Positions 1 to 8,866 are shown, numbered from the stretch's first letter. The stretch: DNA of 57,739 nt from JAEUNX01 sp034004685 (GCA_034004685.1 JAVEWG010000024.1:1-57739), one strand, 5' to 3'. Program-made: numbers and translations. The notes: generated from the letters alone by a model not told the origin.

Positions 1-1029
1 ACCAAGGCCAGGATCGAGATCCTGCGGGGCACGCCGGTGGTGGCCATCGATCGGGCGGGACACCGGGTACGCCTGGCCGATGGCCGCGACTTCCCCTACG
101 ACAAGCTGGTGCTGGCCACCGGCGGCCGCAACCGGCCCCTGCCCCTGCCCGGCGCGGACGCCGCCAACGTCCATTACCTGCGCACCATCGAGGAATCCCA
201 CGCCATCGGCGACGCCATGCAACCTGGCCAGCGGCTGGCGGTGATCGGTGGCGGCTACATCGGGCTCGAAGTAGCGGCTATCGGCATCAAGCACGGCCTC
301 AAGGTCACCGCCCTGGTGCGCGGCCCCCGGGTCCTGGCCCGGGTCACGGGACCCGAGATGTCCGCCTTCTACGAAGGCATCCATCGGGACGCGGGCGTGG
401 ATCTGCGCACGGGCGCCGCCCTGGAGCGCATCGAAGTCGTGGATGGCCGGGCCACCGCCATTGTCCTGGAAGGGGGCGAGCGGATTCCGGTGGACCTGGT
501 GGTGGTGGGCAATGGCCTCATCCCCTGCACTGAACTGGCAGAAGCGGCCGGCCTGGAGGTTGGTAACGGCATTCTGGTGGACGCCTACACCCGCACCAGC
601 GACCCGGACATCCTGGCCGTGGGGGACGTGGCCAATCACCCCAACCCCCTGCTCAAGCGCCGCATGCGCTTCGAGTCGGTGCCCAATGCCACCGAGCAGG
701 CCCGCACCGTCGCGGCCACGATCTGCGGCAAGGATATGCCCTACAATCCCACCCCTTGGTTCTGGTCCACCCAGTACGACCTGAAGCTGCAGATGGTGGG
801 AATCTCGGAAGGCTACGATGAGGTGGTGTTCCGTGGCCGCCCCGAGTCCCGATCCTTCGCGGTTTTCTACCTCAAGGACGGCCGGGTTATCGCCGTGGAT
901 ACGGTCAATCACCTGCAGGACTTCATCGTCGCCAAGCAGTTGGTGGCTCGCCAGGTGAAAGCCACGGCCAGCCAGATCGCTGACGAGGCAACGCCCCTGA
1001 AAACCCTACTCGAATCGACGCACGGCTAA
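1..1029 (+). CDS. Ferredoxin reductase, FAD/NAD(P)H-dependent (5'-truncated by window edge)
   Basis: The reading frame is open from base 1, so the N-terminus with the first FAD-binding fold lies outside the window. The NAD(P)H-binding glycine motif GGGYIGLEVA is encoded near bases 247-276, and the second FAD motif (ILAVGDVAN) near 610-636. The C-terminal part (PWFWSTQYDLKLQMVG) matches the reductase dimerisation domain of putidaredoxin/rhodocoxin reductases. It would pass electrons from NAD(P)H through FAD to the [2Fe-2S] ferredoxin encoded 16 bp downstream, which in turn would feed a P450 or Rieske oxygenase. No oxygenase lies in the visible part; it may be upstream. Family assignment is confident, the oxygenase partner is inferred. 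Confidence 0.9.
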   Translation, partial: TKARIEILRGTPVVAIDRAGHRVRLADGRDFPYDKLVLATGGRNRPLPLPGADAANVHYLRTIEESHAIGDAMQPGQRLAVIGGGYIGLEVAAIGIKHGLKVTALVRGPRVLARVTGPEMSAFYEGIHRDAGVDLRTGAALERIEVVDGRATAIVLEGGERIPVDLVVVGNGLIPCTELAEAAGLEVGNGILVDAYTRTSDPDILAVGDVANHPNPLLKRRMRFESVPNATEQARTVAATICGKDMPYNPTPWFWSTQYDLKLQMVGISEGYDEVVFRGRPESRSFAVFYLKDGRVIAVDTVNHLQDFIVAKQLVARQVKATASQIADEATPLKTLLESTHG

Positions 1030-1045
1030 TTCAATCAGTAGAACT

Positions 1046-1366
1046 ATGACTCGCATAACCTTCATCGAACACAACGGCACCGCCCACGAAGTCGACGCCA
1101 ACGACGGCGAAAGCATCATGCAGGCCGCTCTTGACAACCTGATTCCCGGCGTTATCGGCGACTGCGGCGGCTGCTGCACCTGTGCCACCTGCCATTGCTT
1201 CGTGGACGAGGCCTTCGTCCAGGGCCTGCCCCCCGTGAGCGTTGATGAGCAATCCATTCTTGACGGCCTGCTGGACACCCAGCCCAACAGCCGCCTGAGT
1301 TGCCAGCTCAAGGTGGGCCCGGAACTCGACGGACTGACGGTCCGCCTGCCTGAATCCCAATTCTAG
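1046..1366 (+). CDS. [2Fe-2S] ferredoxin, adrenodoxin/putidaredoxin type
   Basis: This is a 106-residue soluble ferredoxin, the usual length for the family. The cluster ligands follow C40-x5-C46-x2-C49 with a distal C86 in RLSCQLKV. Three further cysteines (C43, C44, C51) sit inside or just after the cluster loop, which is unusual. It follows the ferredoxin reductase by 16 bp and is almost certainly cotranscribed, giving a two-component electron-transfer chain for a monooxygenase. A strong hairpin starts 25 bp after the stop codon. The physiological partner cannot be named from the sequence. Confidence 0.93.
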   Translation: MTRITFIEHNGTAHEVDANDGESIMQAALDNLIPGVIGDCGGCCTCATCHCFVDEAFVQGLPPVSVDEQSILDGLLDTQPNSRLSCQLKVGPELDGLTVRLPESQF

Positions 1367-1390
1367 ACTGGGGTCAGGCCACGGCAATCA

Positions 1391-1419
1391 GGCGGGTTCG
1401 GTCTTCGACCGAACCCGCC
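1391..1419. terminator. Strong bidirectional hairpin terminator
   Basis: A perfect 13-bp stem (GGCGGGTTCGGTC paired with GACCGAACCCGCC) closes on a TTC loop. It lies between the convergent ferredoxin gene (+) and IclR gene (-). There is no long T-tract, so termination strength is inferred from the stem. Confidence 0.7.
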
Positions 1420-1436
1420 CGCCCCTGCCCGAACCC

Positions 1437-2309
1437 TCACTCCCGGTAGCCCAACTCCCGGGAAAACTCCTTTCCCGCCGCCAGCAGGCAGGTGGCCAGG
1501 CGGCCCGTGGGGCTCACATCGAAATCATCGGCGGGCCCAAGGGAAGAAATCGCCCCCACGATCACCCCGCGATAATCGAACAGGGGTACCGACAGGGCAT
1601 TGACCGTCGGATTGATGCCCCCCTCGGTCCACCCGAGCCCCGCCGCCCGGGTCTGGTCGAGGGCTCGATCCACCTCCTGGGCGCTGGTGATCAGGCCGGG
1701 TTTCCGGCAACTCCGATTCGCTTTGAGCTCCCCGTCAATGAACTCCTGGGTCTGGGAGCGGGGCAACCAGGCGGCGAACACCCGGCCGGTGGCCGAAGAC
1801 AGGATCGGCATGATCTCGCCGACCCGGGTGACGATGGCCACCGGACGCCGGTATTCCTCGACACAAACGATGGTTGGCCCGTTGTAGGTCCAGATCGCCA
1901 GGGCCACCGTCTGCTTGAGGTCGGCGCATAGTTCGGTGAGCCTCGCCCCCCCCAGCCTGACCAGATCGATGCTGCGAATGGCCGAGAAGCCGAAATCCCG
2001 GGCCACCGGCCCGAGGCGATAGCGGCCGCTGATGGGATCCCGCTCGATCATGCCGGTACGGATCAAACTCACCATATAGCGGTGAGCCTTGGCCGGCGCC
2101 ATCCCCGCCGCCTCCGCCAGGGTCTTGAGCATGGGGGGCGGCGCGCTGGCGGTCAGCTCCACCAGGGCGGCCACCAGGCCCATGCCCACCTCGATGGACT
2201 GAATGCCGAGCTGTTCGTTTTCCGCCTCCTGACTGCTTGCGTCGGCGCGTGCGCTCCGGGATGGGGCGGGGGGTTTTTGCCGCATTCTGGCGGCAGGCGA
2301 CTTATCCAT
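1437..2309 (-). CDS. IclR-family transcriptional regulator
   Basis: From the chosen ATG at 2309 the protein has 290 residues. A winged-helix N-terminus (LKTLAEAAGMAPAKAHRYMVSLIRTGMIER) is followed by a typical IclR effector domain (YRLGPVARDFG, SSATGRVFAAWL, GGINPTVNALSVPLFDYRGVIVGAISS). The frame stays open upstream to 2735, but that extension has no family similarity, and the 2309 ATG has an AGGA ribosome site 6 nt ahead, so I reject the longer start. IclR proteins sense small aromatic or acyl metabolites. It diverges from the crotonase/CoA-transferase/ligase operon starting at 2969 and probably controls it. The effector is unknown. Confidence 0.9.
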   Translation of the reverse strand: MDKSPAARMRQKPPAPSRSARADASSQEAENEQLGIQSIEVGMGLVAALVELTASAPPPMLKTLAEAAGMAPAKAHRYMVSLIRTGMIERDPISGRYRLGPVARDFGFSAIRSIDLVRLGGARLTELCADLKQTVALAIWTYNGPTIVCVEEYRRPVAIVTRVGEIMPILSSATGRVFAAWLPRSQTQEFIDGELKANRSCRKPGLITSAQEVDRALDQTRAAGLGWTEGGINPTVNALSVPLFDYRGVIVGAISSLGPADDFDVSPTGRLATCLLAAGKEFSRELGYRE

Positions 2310-2968
2310 GAATATCCTGCTTCCTTCCGCCCTGACGCCGGGAGGCGCCGGCGGGCTATACACATCGTGTCCGACTAGGGTCTGTTGACCTTGGATTCGG
2401 GGGTCGCACTCACGACCCTGGGCGCCCGGTGCAAGGCGCGGCGACAAAACTTCGAGGCCCTGGCGGCCACTCAAGTCAATTACAAAAAGTGAACTTTGGT
2501 TCCACAATGGAATATCCGTGATTATGCCCCATACTCGGGCCGTCCACGCCATCTGCCCCGCCTTGCCAGCGCTGGCGCCCAGCACAGCACCAGGAAACGC
2601 CGGTCTCGCCTCGGCGGTGCCAGGCGCCGATGCCACCCTCCTTCCCCTGGTGGCGGAAGCCTGTTCAAGAAGCTTGTGGCTCCTGGTGGCGATGACCGCC
2701 CGGCCCAAGGATGACAAGGCCCCGGCGTATTCCACACGATGGCCGTCAACGCAGCCCCACCATCCGGATTGGCCGCCATTAAATTACGCTGAGCGTACTT
2801 GGCTTTCACTATAGAATATCGAGACTTAAGCTTTCTTACCCCGTCGGACCCGCCATGCGGGTTGTCATGGGCTACCCACAATTAGTACACTGTTTAGCCG
2901 GAACCCGCATGATTCGAAGCCAACCGAGCCTTGGCGCGGACTACGGCCAGCAACCAGGAGCTACGGCA
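2310..2968. other. Divergent intergenic region between IclR gene and acyl-CoA operon
   Basis: These 659 bp hold no convincing gene. The AT-richer parts (about 2480-2530 and 2775-2835) probably hold promoters and operators. Visible elements are a 13-bp palindrome at 2500-2512, a GGTC-TGTT-GACC dyad at 2379-2390, and a TATAGAAT -10-like box at 2810-2817 facing the crotonase but without a clear -35. Small open frames inside have no family-like composition. Confidence 0.5.
2500..2512. promoter_or_regulatory. 13-bp palindrome, candidate IclR operator
   Basis: TTCCA-CAA-TGGAA is a perfect inverted repeat in an AT-rich patch about 190 bp upstream of the IclR start and 460 bp upstream of the crotonase. 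IclR-family operators are often short TGGAA/TTCCA dyads, so this is a candidate site. Binding is inferred. Confidence 0.4.
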
Positions 2969-3829
2969 ATGAGTGATTCCAGCGCCTATCAGCACATTCT
3001 TTACGAACCCCGGGATGGCGTCGGCTGCATCACCCTGAACCGTCCCGACAAGCTCAACGTCCTGGGTATCGGAGCGGGTTCGAGCCGGGACGAAATCGCC
3101 CGCGCCTTGGCCGTTGCGGATGCCGACGATGCCGTCGGCTGCGTGCTGATCAAGGCTGCCGGCCGGGCCTTTTGCGCCGGGGGCGACCTCTCCGGGGCGG
3201 CGCCGGCCATCACCCCTCTGGACAACCATCTCTTCAACGAGCAGATCCTGCGCTTCTTCGCCGCCTTCCGGGCCATGCACAAGCCGGTCATCGCTGCGGT
3301 GAACGGCCTGTGCATCGGCGCGGGGATGGGCTTCATCGCCCAGTGCGACCTGGTGCTGGCGGGGGACGATGCCCGCTTCGGTCTGGTGGAGGGCCGCATC
3401 GGCCACCCCGGCGCCTCGGAGCTGGTCCCCATCATCGGCGCGGCCTGGGCCAAGTTCCTGATTCTCACCGGGGAGTTCATCGATGCCGAGCGGGCCCGGG
3501 AAATCGGCCTGGTACTTACCGTGGAACCCGCCGAACGCCTGCACCAGCGCGCCTTTGACCTGGCCCAGCGCATCGCCCGTATGCCCCGGGACGCGGTGCT
3601 GCTCAACAAGGCCTGCATTGACAACATGTCCGATGCCCTGGGCCGCAGCGTAGGCCGCCTGGTGGGCCGCGCCCACGACACCATCACCAAATCCATGAGC
3701 CCCCTGGCCAAGGCGCCTGACGGCCGCTGTTTCCAGGACATTCTGGAAAACGAAGGCATGGAAGCCATGAAGGCCGCCCGGGACACCCAATTCCAGGGCC
3801 GCTGGCTGGAAGCGCGCAACAGCAAATAA
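2969..3829 (+). CDS. Enoyl-CoA hydratase/isomerase family protein
   Basis: This 286-residue crotonase starts at the ATG at 2969, preceded by AGGAG at 2956-2960; the frame extends upstream to 2855 but without family similarity. Crotonase signatures are present: LNRPDKLN near residue 23, the oxyanion-hole region AGRAFCAGGDL near 64, and NGLCIGAGMGF near 112. The glutamate equivalent to rat hydratase Glu164 is kept (E141), while the Glu144 position is glycine (G121), so hydration may not be the reaction. It heads a three-gene set with a CoA-transferase and an acyl-CoA ligase, suggesting a role in degrading an activated carboxylic acid. Substrate unknown. Confidence 0.85.
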   Translation: MSDSSAYQHILYEPRDGVGCITLNRPDKLNVLGIGAGSSRDEIARALAVADADDAVGCVLIKAAGRAFCAGGDLSGAAPAITPLDNHLFNEQILRFFAAFRAMHKPVIAAVNGLCIGAGMGFIAQCDLVLAGDDARFGLVEGRIGHPGASELVPIIGAAWAKFLILTGEFIDAERAREIGLVLTVEPAERLHQRAFDLAQRIARMPRDAVLLNKACIDNMSDALGRSVGRLVGRAHDTITKSMSPLAKAPDGRCFQDILENEGMEAMKAARDTQFQGRWLEARNSK

Positions 3830-3880
3830 TCCGATTCCGGCACCAGTCGGAATCAGCACGACAAACATAGGAGACACACC

Positions 3881-5086
3881 GTGGACGGTCCTTTGACCGG
3901 GGTACGCATCCTCGACATGACGTCGGTGATCATGGGCCCCTACGCAACCCAGATTCTTGGCGACTTTGGCGCCGACGTGATCAAGATCGAAGTTCCCACC
4001 GGCGACACCACCCGCCAGGTGCCCCCCATGCGCAATGCCGGCATGGGTGCCTTCTACCTGCATATTAACCGCAACAAGCGCAGCATCGTGCTGGACCTCA
4101 AGAAGCCCGAGGCCCTGGCCGCCCTCATGAAGCTGGTGGAAACCGCCGACGTGCTGGCCTACAACGTGCGGCCCCAGGCCATGGCCCGGCTGGGCATCAG
4201 CCACGACAAACTGGCCCAGATCAATCCCCGCATCATTTCCGTCTGCATGATGGGCTTCGGCCAGGACGGCCCCTACGCCGCCGACCCGGCCTATGAAGAC
4301 CTGATCCAGGGACTCACGGCGGTGCCCTCCATGCTGGTCCAGGCCGGCTCCGAACACCCCCACTACGTGCCCCTGTCCTTCAACGACCGCTCCGTCGGCC
4401 TCAATGCCGCCATCGCCCTGACTGCGGCCCTCTATCATCGGGAAAAGACCGGCCGGGGCCAGGAGATCCAGGTTCCCATGTTCGAGACCATGGTCCAGTC
4501 GGTCTATAGCGACCACATGGGCGGCCTCACCTTCGACCCGCCCCTCGGGCCCCCGGGTTACAAGCGCCAGCTCAACAAGGACCGTCGCCCCTACCCCACC
4601 CAGGACGGCTATGTGTGCGTCATCGTCTACACCGACAAGCATTGGCAGACCTTTGCCAACATGATCGGCCGCCCCAAGCTGATGGAAGAAGACCCGCGCT
4701 TCAAGAACATCACCAGCCGCACCGAATACGCCGCCGACATCTACGCCATGGTGGGAGAGGTGATGAAGGGCAAGACCACCGCCGAGTGGATCAAGCTCCT
4801 GAAGGAAGGCGACATCCCCGTGGCCCCCCTCCATACCCTGGACTCCCTCCTGGAAGACCCCCATCTCAACGCCACCGGCTTCTTCCAGACCATCGACCAC
4901 CCCACCGAGGGCCGCATCCGCCAGATGGAGATCCCCAGCCGCTGGTCCGAATCCCAACCCACCATCCGCCGCCCGGCCCCCCGCCTGGGGGAAAACACCG
5001 TGGAGATCCTGCGGGAAGCGGGTTATGGCGACGAAGAGATCGACAAGCTGCTGGCGAGCCGCTCCGCCGTCCAGTTCCAGAGCTGA
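3881..5086 (+). CDS. Type III CoA-transferase (CaiB/BaiF family)
   Basis: The 401-residue protein starts at GTG 3881, with ATAGGAG just upstream. It shows the family III fold signatures (GVRILDMTSVIMGPYATQILGDFGADVIKIE at the N-terminus, RNKRSIVLDLKKPE near 64, GRGQEIQVPMFETM later). D169 in SFNDRSVG aligns with the catalytic aspartate that forms the acyl-anhydride in formyl-CoA transferase. It would move CoA between two carboxylic acids in the cytoplasm, complementing the ligase encoded 8 bp downstream. Donor and acceptor acids cannot be deduced. Confidence 0.9.
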   Translation: MDGPLTGVRILDMTSVIMGPYATQILGDFGADVIKIEVPTGDTTRQVPPMRNAGMGAFYLHINRNKRSIVLDLKKPEALAALMKLVETADVLAYNVRPQAMARLGISHDKLAQINPRIISVCMMGFGQDGPYAADPAYEDLIQGLTAVPSMLVQAGSEHPHYVPLSFNDRSVGLNAAIALTAALYHREKTGRGQEIQVPMFETMVQSVYSDHMGGLTFDPPLGPPGYKRQLNKDRRPYPTQDGYVCVIVYTDKHWQTFANMIGRPKLMEEDPRFKNITSRTEYAADIYAMVGEVMKGKTTAEWIKLLKEGDIPVAPLHTLDSLLEDPHLNATGFFQTIDHPTEGRIRQMEIPSRWSESQPTIRRPAPRLGENTVEILREAGYGDEEIDKLLASRSAVQFQS

Positions 5087-5094
5087 AGCCAACC

Positions 5095-6624
5095 ATGAAC
5101 ATCGCCAAGTTCCTCATCCGTGCCGGCGCGGTCATGGCAGACCACCCGGCCGCCGTGGTCGGAACCCGACGGGTCTGCACCTATGGCCAACTCTCTGCCC
5201 GGGTCGCGGCCCTGGCCGGCGCCCTCCTGGACCGGCTCGGCCTGAAACCTGGCGACCGGGTCGCCCTGGCCATGAAGAACTGCCCCGAATACCTGGAGGC
5301 CCTCTACGCCTGCTGGCATGCCGGGCTGGTGGCGGTCCCGGTCAACGCCAAGCTCCATGCCCGGGAATTCGCCTACATCATCGATGACAGCGGCGCCGGC
5401 CTGGTGCTGGTTTCACCGGATCTGGCGGCCACCATCGGCGAGGCCATGCAGGCGGCCGCCAGTGCCCCGCCCGTGGTGGAGATCGGCTCCGCCGCGTGGC
5501 GGGCCCTGGCAAGCGCCGCCCCCATCGGCCTCCACCCCGCCTCCCCCCTTGACCCCGCCTGGCTGTTCTATACCAGCGGTACCACCGGCCGCCCCAAGGG
5601 CGCCATCCTCAGCCATCGCAACCTGCTGGCCATGACCAGCGCCTATTTCATGGATGTGGACGCGATCGCGCCGGGGGATAGCATCCTCCACGCGGCCCCC
5701 ATGTCCCATGGTTCAGGCCTCTACATCCTGCCCCACGTGGCGGCCATGGCCACCCATGTGATCCCGGAAAGCGGCGGCTTCGAGCCGGCCGAGACCTTCC
5801 AGCTTATCGCTGCCCATCCGGGCATCTCCTTCTTCGCCGCCCCCACCATGGTCCACCGCCTGGTGGGCGCCCCGCAAGCCGCCGGCGCCGATACCCGCAA
5901 CCTGAAGACCATCATCTACGGCGGCGGCCCCATGTACGTGGAAGACTGCAAGAAGGCCCTGGCCCTGTTCGGCCCCAAGCTCGCCCAGATCTATGGCCAG
6001 GGGGAGAGCCCCATGACCATCACGGCCCTGTCCAAGCGTCTCCACGCCGACACCGGCCACCCCCGCTTTGAAGAGCGTCTGGGTAGCGTCGGCTACGCCC
6101 AGAGCGTTGTGGAAGTCCGCATCGCCGGCGCCAACGACGAACCCCTGGCAGCTGGAGAAGTGGGAGAAATCCTGGTACGGGGCGAAACCGTGATGGCCGG
6201 CTACTGGAACAAGCCGGAAGCCACCCGGGAGACCCTGCGGGGCGGCTGGCTCCATACCGGGGACATGGGTACTCTGGATGCCGATGGCTTCCTGACCCTG
6301 AAGGACCGCTCCAAGGACGTGATCATCAGCGGCGGCACCAATATCTACCCCCGGGAGGTGGAAGAAGTACTGTTGCTGCATCCTGCGGTCAAGGAGGTAT
6401 CGGTAGTCGGGCGCAGCCACCCCGACTGGGGCGAGGAAGTGGTGGCCTTCGTCGTCGCCATGCCGGGACAAGGACTGTCCAGCGATGACCTGGATCGTCT
6501 GTGCACCGACAACATCGCCCGCTTCAAGCGGCCCAAGGAATACCGCTTCGTCGAGGCCTTGCCCAAGAACAACTACGGCAAGGTCTTGAAGACCGAGTTG
6601 CGGGAGTGGGCAACCAGACCCTGA
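5095..6624 (+). CDS. Acyl-CoA ligase, AMP-binding (ANL superfamily)
   Basis: The 509-residue protein starts at ATG 5095, 8 bp after the CoA-transferase stop, with only a weak ribosome site. The phosphate-binding loop YTSGTTGRPKG is at 159-169. The adenylate-contact motif YGQGESPMT, the TGD motif of GGWLHTGDMG, and the hinge DRSKDVIISGG follow. The C-terminal catalytic lysine is K496 in NNYGKVLK. It would activate a carboxylic acid to its CoA thioester via an acyl-AMP. It ends the operon, which closes at the hairpin at 6660. Confidence 0.92.
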   Translation: MNIAKFLIRAGAVMADHPAAVVGTRRVCTYGQLSARVAALAGALLDRLGLKPGDRVALAMKNCPEYLEALYACWHAGLVAVPVNAKLHAREFAYIIDDSGAGLVLVSPDLAATIGEAMQAAASAPPVVEIGSAAWRALASAAPIGLHPASPLDPAWLFYTSGTTGRPKGAILSHRNLLAMTSAYFMDVDAIAPGDSILHAAPMSHGSGLYILPHVAAMATHVIPESGGFEPAETFQLIAAHPGISFFAAPTMVHRLVGAPQAAGADTRNLKTIIYGGGPMYVEDCKKALALFGPKLAQIYGQGESPMTITALSKRLHADTGHPRFEERLGSVGYAQSVVEVRIAGANDEPLAAGEVGEILVRGETVMAGYWNKPEATRETLRGGWLHTGDMGTLDADGFLTLKDRSKDVIISGGTNIYPREVEEVLLLHPAVKEVSVVGRSHPDWGEEVVAFVVAMPGQGLSSDDLDRLCTDNIARFKRPKEYRFVEALPKNNYGKVLKTELREWATRP

Positions 6625-6659
6625 AGTCCCCGATCCCCGGGGTCGGATCACCCCATCGA

Positions 6660-6694
6660 GAACGGCCCGCCCCGTCATGGGAGGCGGGCCGTTC
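6660..6694. terminator. Bidirectional hairpin terminator between convergent genes
   Basis: A 12-bp stem (GAACGGCCCGCC paired with GGCGGGCCGTTC) with an 11-nt loop lies between the ligase stop (6624) and the phosphotransferase stop (6701). Confidence 0.65.
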
Positions 6695-6700
6695 CCGCTT

Positions 6701-7768
6701 TCAGGCAGCCAGTAGCCGTTCCAGCTTCGCGAAGTGGGGGCCGGTGATCACCCCCTTGGGCCGACCGGAGCGGGTCAGGTATTTTTCGTCCTGCTCGATC
6801 CGGGTAAACAGAATGGCCAGGCGATAGGCGGCGAATACGTCGTAGTAGTGGAAATTCTCCACCTTACGGCCGCTGGTCTTCTCGTAGTGGGCGATGGTGG
6901 CCGCCACGTCCGGCAATCCAGCCAGCCGGTCGATGGGTGCCACTGGGCGGCCACCGCTGGTGGTCCAGTCGATGTGAGCGAACCAGGCCAGATCGGATTC
7001 CGGATCGCCGATGCAGGCCATCTCCCAGTCCAGCACCGCCACCACCTGGTTATCCCGGAACACCATGTTGCCCAGCCGGGTATCCCCCCAGCACAGGGAC
7101 AGGCGTTTCGGGGTGAAGCTGTTTTGCAGCAGCCATTCCCGGGTCTTGGCCAAAATCGGCGGCATGGGTTCGCCGTTCTGGGCGAACACCTCGTCGTAGT
7201 AGGCGATCTGGCTCTCGATGAAACCCTGGTTGCCCGTCTTGGGTCCCAGGAAATCCAGGCCAGCCTCCTGCCAATCCACCTCATGGATACGCGCCAAGGT
7301 CTCCACCGCATCGAACCAGACCTGGGCCCGCTCCGCCTCGCTGGCCTCGAACAGGGGGCCCGACACATGGTAGGAGGGAAAATCCCCCGGCACCCAGCCG
7401 TTCACCTCCCCCATGATGTAGAAGGGCACACCGATCACCGATGGGTCCTCCTCCATCCAATGCACCGTCGGCACGGGCACCTTGGTGTTGCTGAGGCCTT
7501 TCAGCAGCCGATACTGCAAGGACATGTCGTAGGCGTAGCGCGGAAACACCAGAAAATCCCCCAGGGGAGGCCAGCGCATCACCATCTTCAGAGTCCTGGC
7601 TTCCTGCCCCTCCCGCCAATTCAGGGTCAGGAAATAGGTTTCATTGGACGAGCCCGCTCCGGGCGGCTTTAGCGGAGACAGGGAGATGTCGGCAGCCTCC
7701 GGCATTTTCCTGGCGAACCATTTTTCCAGCTGGGTCCGGGCGACTTCCAGGTCGATTTGTTGTGCCAT
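6701..7768 (-). CDS. APH-like phosphotransferase family protein
   Basis: The 355-residue protein has the aminoglycoside-phosphotransferase/choline-kinase fold. The catalytic loop is W227-G-D229-TRLG-N234, where the usual HGD histidine is tryptophan, and the metal-binding motif is D247-W-E in VLDWEMACIGDPESDLAWF. Relatives are often encoded beside acyl-CoA dehydrogenases and steroid or fatty-acid catabolic genes (ACAD10/11-like domain), where they are thought to phosphorylate hydroxyacyl groups. It is 15 bp downstream of the DUF7064-like gene and probably in the same transcript. Antibiotic resistance is unlikely to be its role. Confidence 0.85.
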   Translation of the reverse strand: MAQQIDLEVARTQLEKWFARKMPEAADISLSPLKPPGAGSSNETYFLTLNWREGQEARTLKMVMRWPPLGDFLVFPRYAYDMSLQYRLLKGLSNTKVPVPTVHWMEEDPSVIGVPFYIMGEVNGWVPGDFPSYHVSGPLFEASEAERAQVWFDAVETLARIHEVDWQEAGLDFLGPKTGNQGFIESQIAYYDEVFAQNGEPMPPILAKTREWLLQNSFTPKRLSLCWGDTRLGNMVFRDNQVVAVLDWEMACIGDPESDLAWFAHIDWTTSGGRPVAPIDRLAGLPDVAATIAHYEKTSGRKVENFHYYDVFAAYRLAILFTRIEQDEKYLTRSGRPKGVITGPHFAKLERLLAA

Positions 7769-7783
7769 TACCGTATCCTCCGC

Positions 7784-8866
7784 TCAGGGCGCGTATTTCG
7801 CGTGCTTGCCATGAATGCCGAACTGGATCATCCCGTAGCCCACCTGGTCGCCACAGCGGCATTCGACGATGAAGGTGGGGGCCTCGGACACGTCCTTCAT
7901 CTGGGTCGGGTCAGTGATGTCGAACTTTTCACCGTCAATCCAGTTCGGGCCCATCCAGCGGCCGAGACGGAACCCCTTGTAGGGCCAGTAACCGGCGGCT
8001 TGCAGGTAAATGATCGAAATGGGGCGAATCTGGATTTCCCGCTTCGATCCATCTTCGGCCAGGGCAACGATCCGTGCACCCTGCAGCAAGCGGGTGCCGG
8101 GCACGAGCTGAAAGTCATGCTCCTCGCCGATCAGGCGGGTCTCCGGCCCGGAAGGATGGACAATGCCTCCGGTGAAATGAAGCACCTGGGCGTTATGGTC
8201 TTCCCGCAGGCTGGAGCAGGTGTACCAGTCATCGAACTGGAAAATATGCCAGTCCCCCAGGAAACCCTGCTGCCGGATGGGGGGTTGGAAGCTGGAATCA
8301 TCGGTGTAAAGGTTGTGCATCCAGCGAATGCCCCAGGAGTGATCCCGGTGGGAAAGCCAGGTATCGGGGCTGATCTCGTAGGTCTTGCCTTCCACCTTGA
8401 GCCAGCCCTTGGCCCGTCCAGTCTGGGCATAGCGGCAGATGTCCTCCGTCACCCGGCCACGGCTGCGGGCATACTGGGGTGACTCCTCATGGGGGGGCAT
8501 AGTGGCTTCGAATTCCACTTCCCAGCTAACACCGTAGTCGTTCTCCTCAACGACCCAGTGGATCCGCTTCATGCCTTCGACGATCTGGTAGGAAAGGGGC
8601 CCGACCCGCACCGCATCCGTACACGGGCGAAATTCCCGGGACGCCCGGATGTTGTACTGGGTCTTGTTATCGACGGTCAGCAGGGCGGAGGCATCCATCA
8701 CGTTGCGGTTGGTGGAAACCCCGAAGTGGGAACTCAGGAAGAACTTGCCCGACTTGTCGTGGGCGCAGATCCAGGCGTTTTCCCGCCAGTTGTCGCCGCT
8801 ATCGACCACGTGGTCGAAAGTGGTGGGGGTCTGGTGGCAAAGCATTTCATCGTATTTGCTGAGCAT
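7784..8866 (-). CDS. Uncharacterised protein with DUF7064/DUF7065-like region
   Basis: The 360-residue protein starts at ATG 8866, behind GGAGGAGACATTC; an upstream in-frame extension to 8968 has no support. It is aromatic-rich and seems beta-rich, has no signal peptide, and contains the block SHRDHSWGIRW (about residues 203-213) that I associate with DUF7064. Members occur next to APH-like kinases and acyl-CoA genes in sphingomonads, mycobacteria and steroid degraders; the biochemical role is unknown. The fold may resemble lipid-binding calycins, which is a guess. Gene order tetR - this gene - phosphotransferase suggests a small TetR-controlled lipid or steroid module. Confidence 0.75.
   Translation of the reverse strand: MLSKYDEMLCHQTPTTFDHVVDSGDNWRENAWICAHDKSGKFFLSSHFGVSTNRNVMDASALLTVDNKTQYNIRASREFRPCTDAVRVGPLSYQIVEGMKRIHWVVEENDYGVSWEVEFEATMPPHEESPQYARSRGRVTEDICRYAQTGRAKGWLKVEGKTYEISPDTWLSHRDHSWGIRWMHNLYTDDSSFQPPIRQQGFLGDWHIFQFDDWYTCSSLREDHNAQVLHFTGGIVHPSGPETRLIGEEHDFQLVPGTRLLQGARIVALAEDGSKREIQIRPISIIYLQAAGYWPYKGFRLGRWMGPNWIDGEKFDITDPTQMKDVSEAPTFIVECRCGDQVGYGMIQFGIHGKHAKYAP

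Noticed and set aside
2310..2735. An N-terminal extension of the IclR regulator.
   Set aside because: No similarity in the extension, and the ATG at 2309 has a good ribosome site.
2522..2881. A 119-codon minus-strand frame in the IclR-crotonase gap.
   Set aside because: No ribosome site, no recognisable motif, and a Pro/Arg-rich composition typical of chance high-GC frames.
2894..5092. A very long open frame (732 codons) antisense to the crotonase and CoA-transferase genes.
   Set aside because: It is a shadow of high-GC codon bias in the real genes. It is Gly/His/Ala-rich with no domain, and the plus-strand genes have clear motifs.
4615..5094. An extended N-terminus for the acyl-CoA ligase, open upstream of 5095.
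   Set aside because: The extension overlaps the CoA-transferase gene and has no family similarity. The ANL fold begins at the 5095 ATG.
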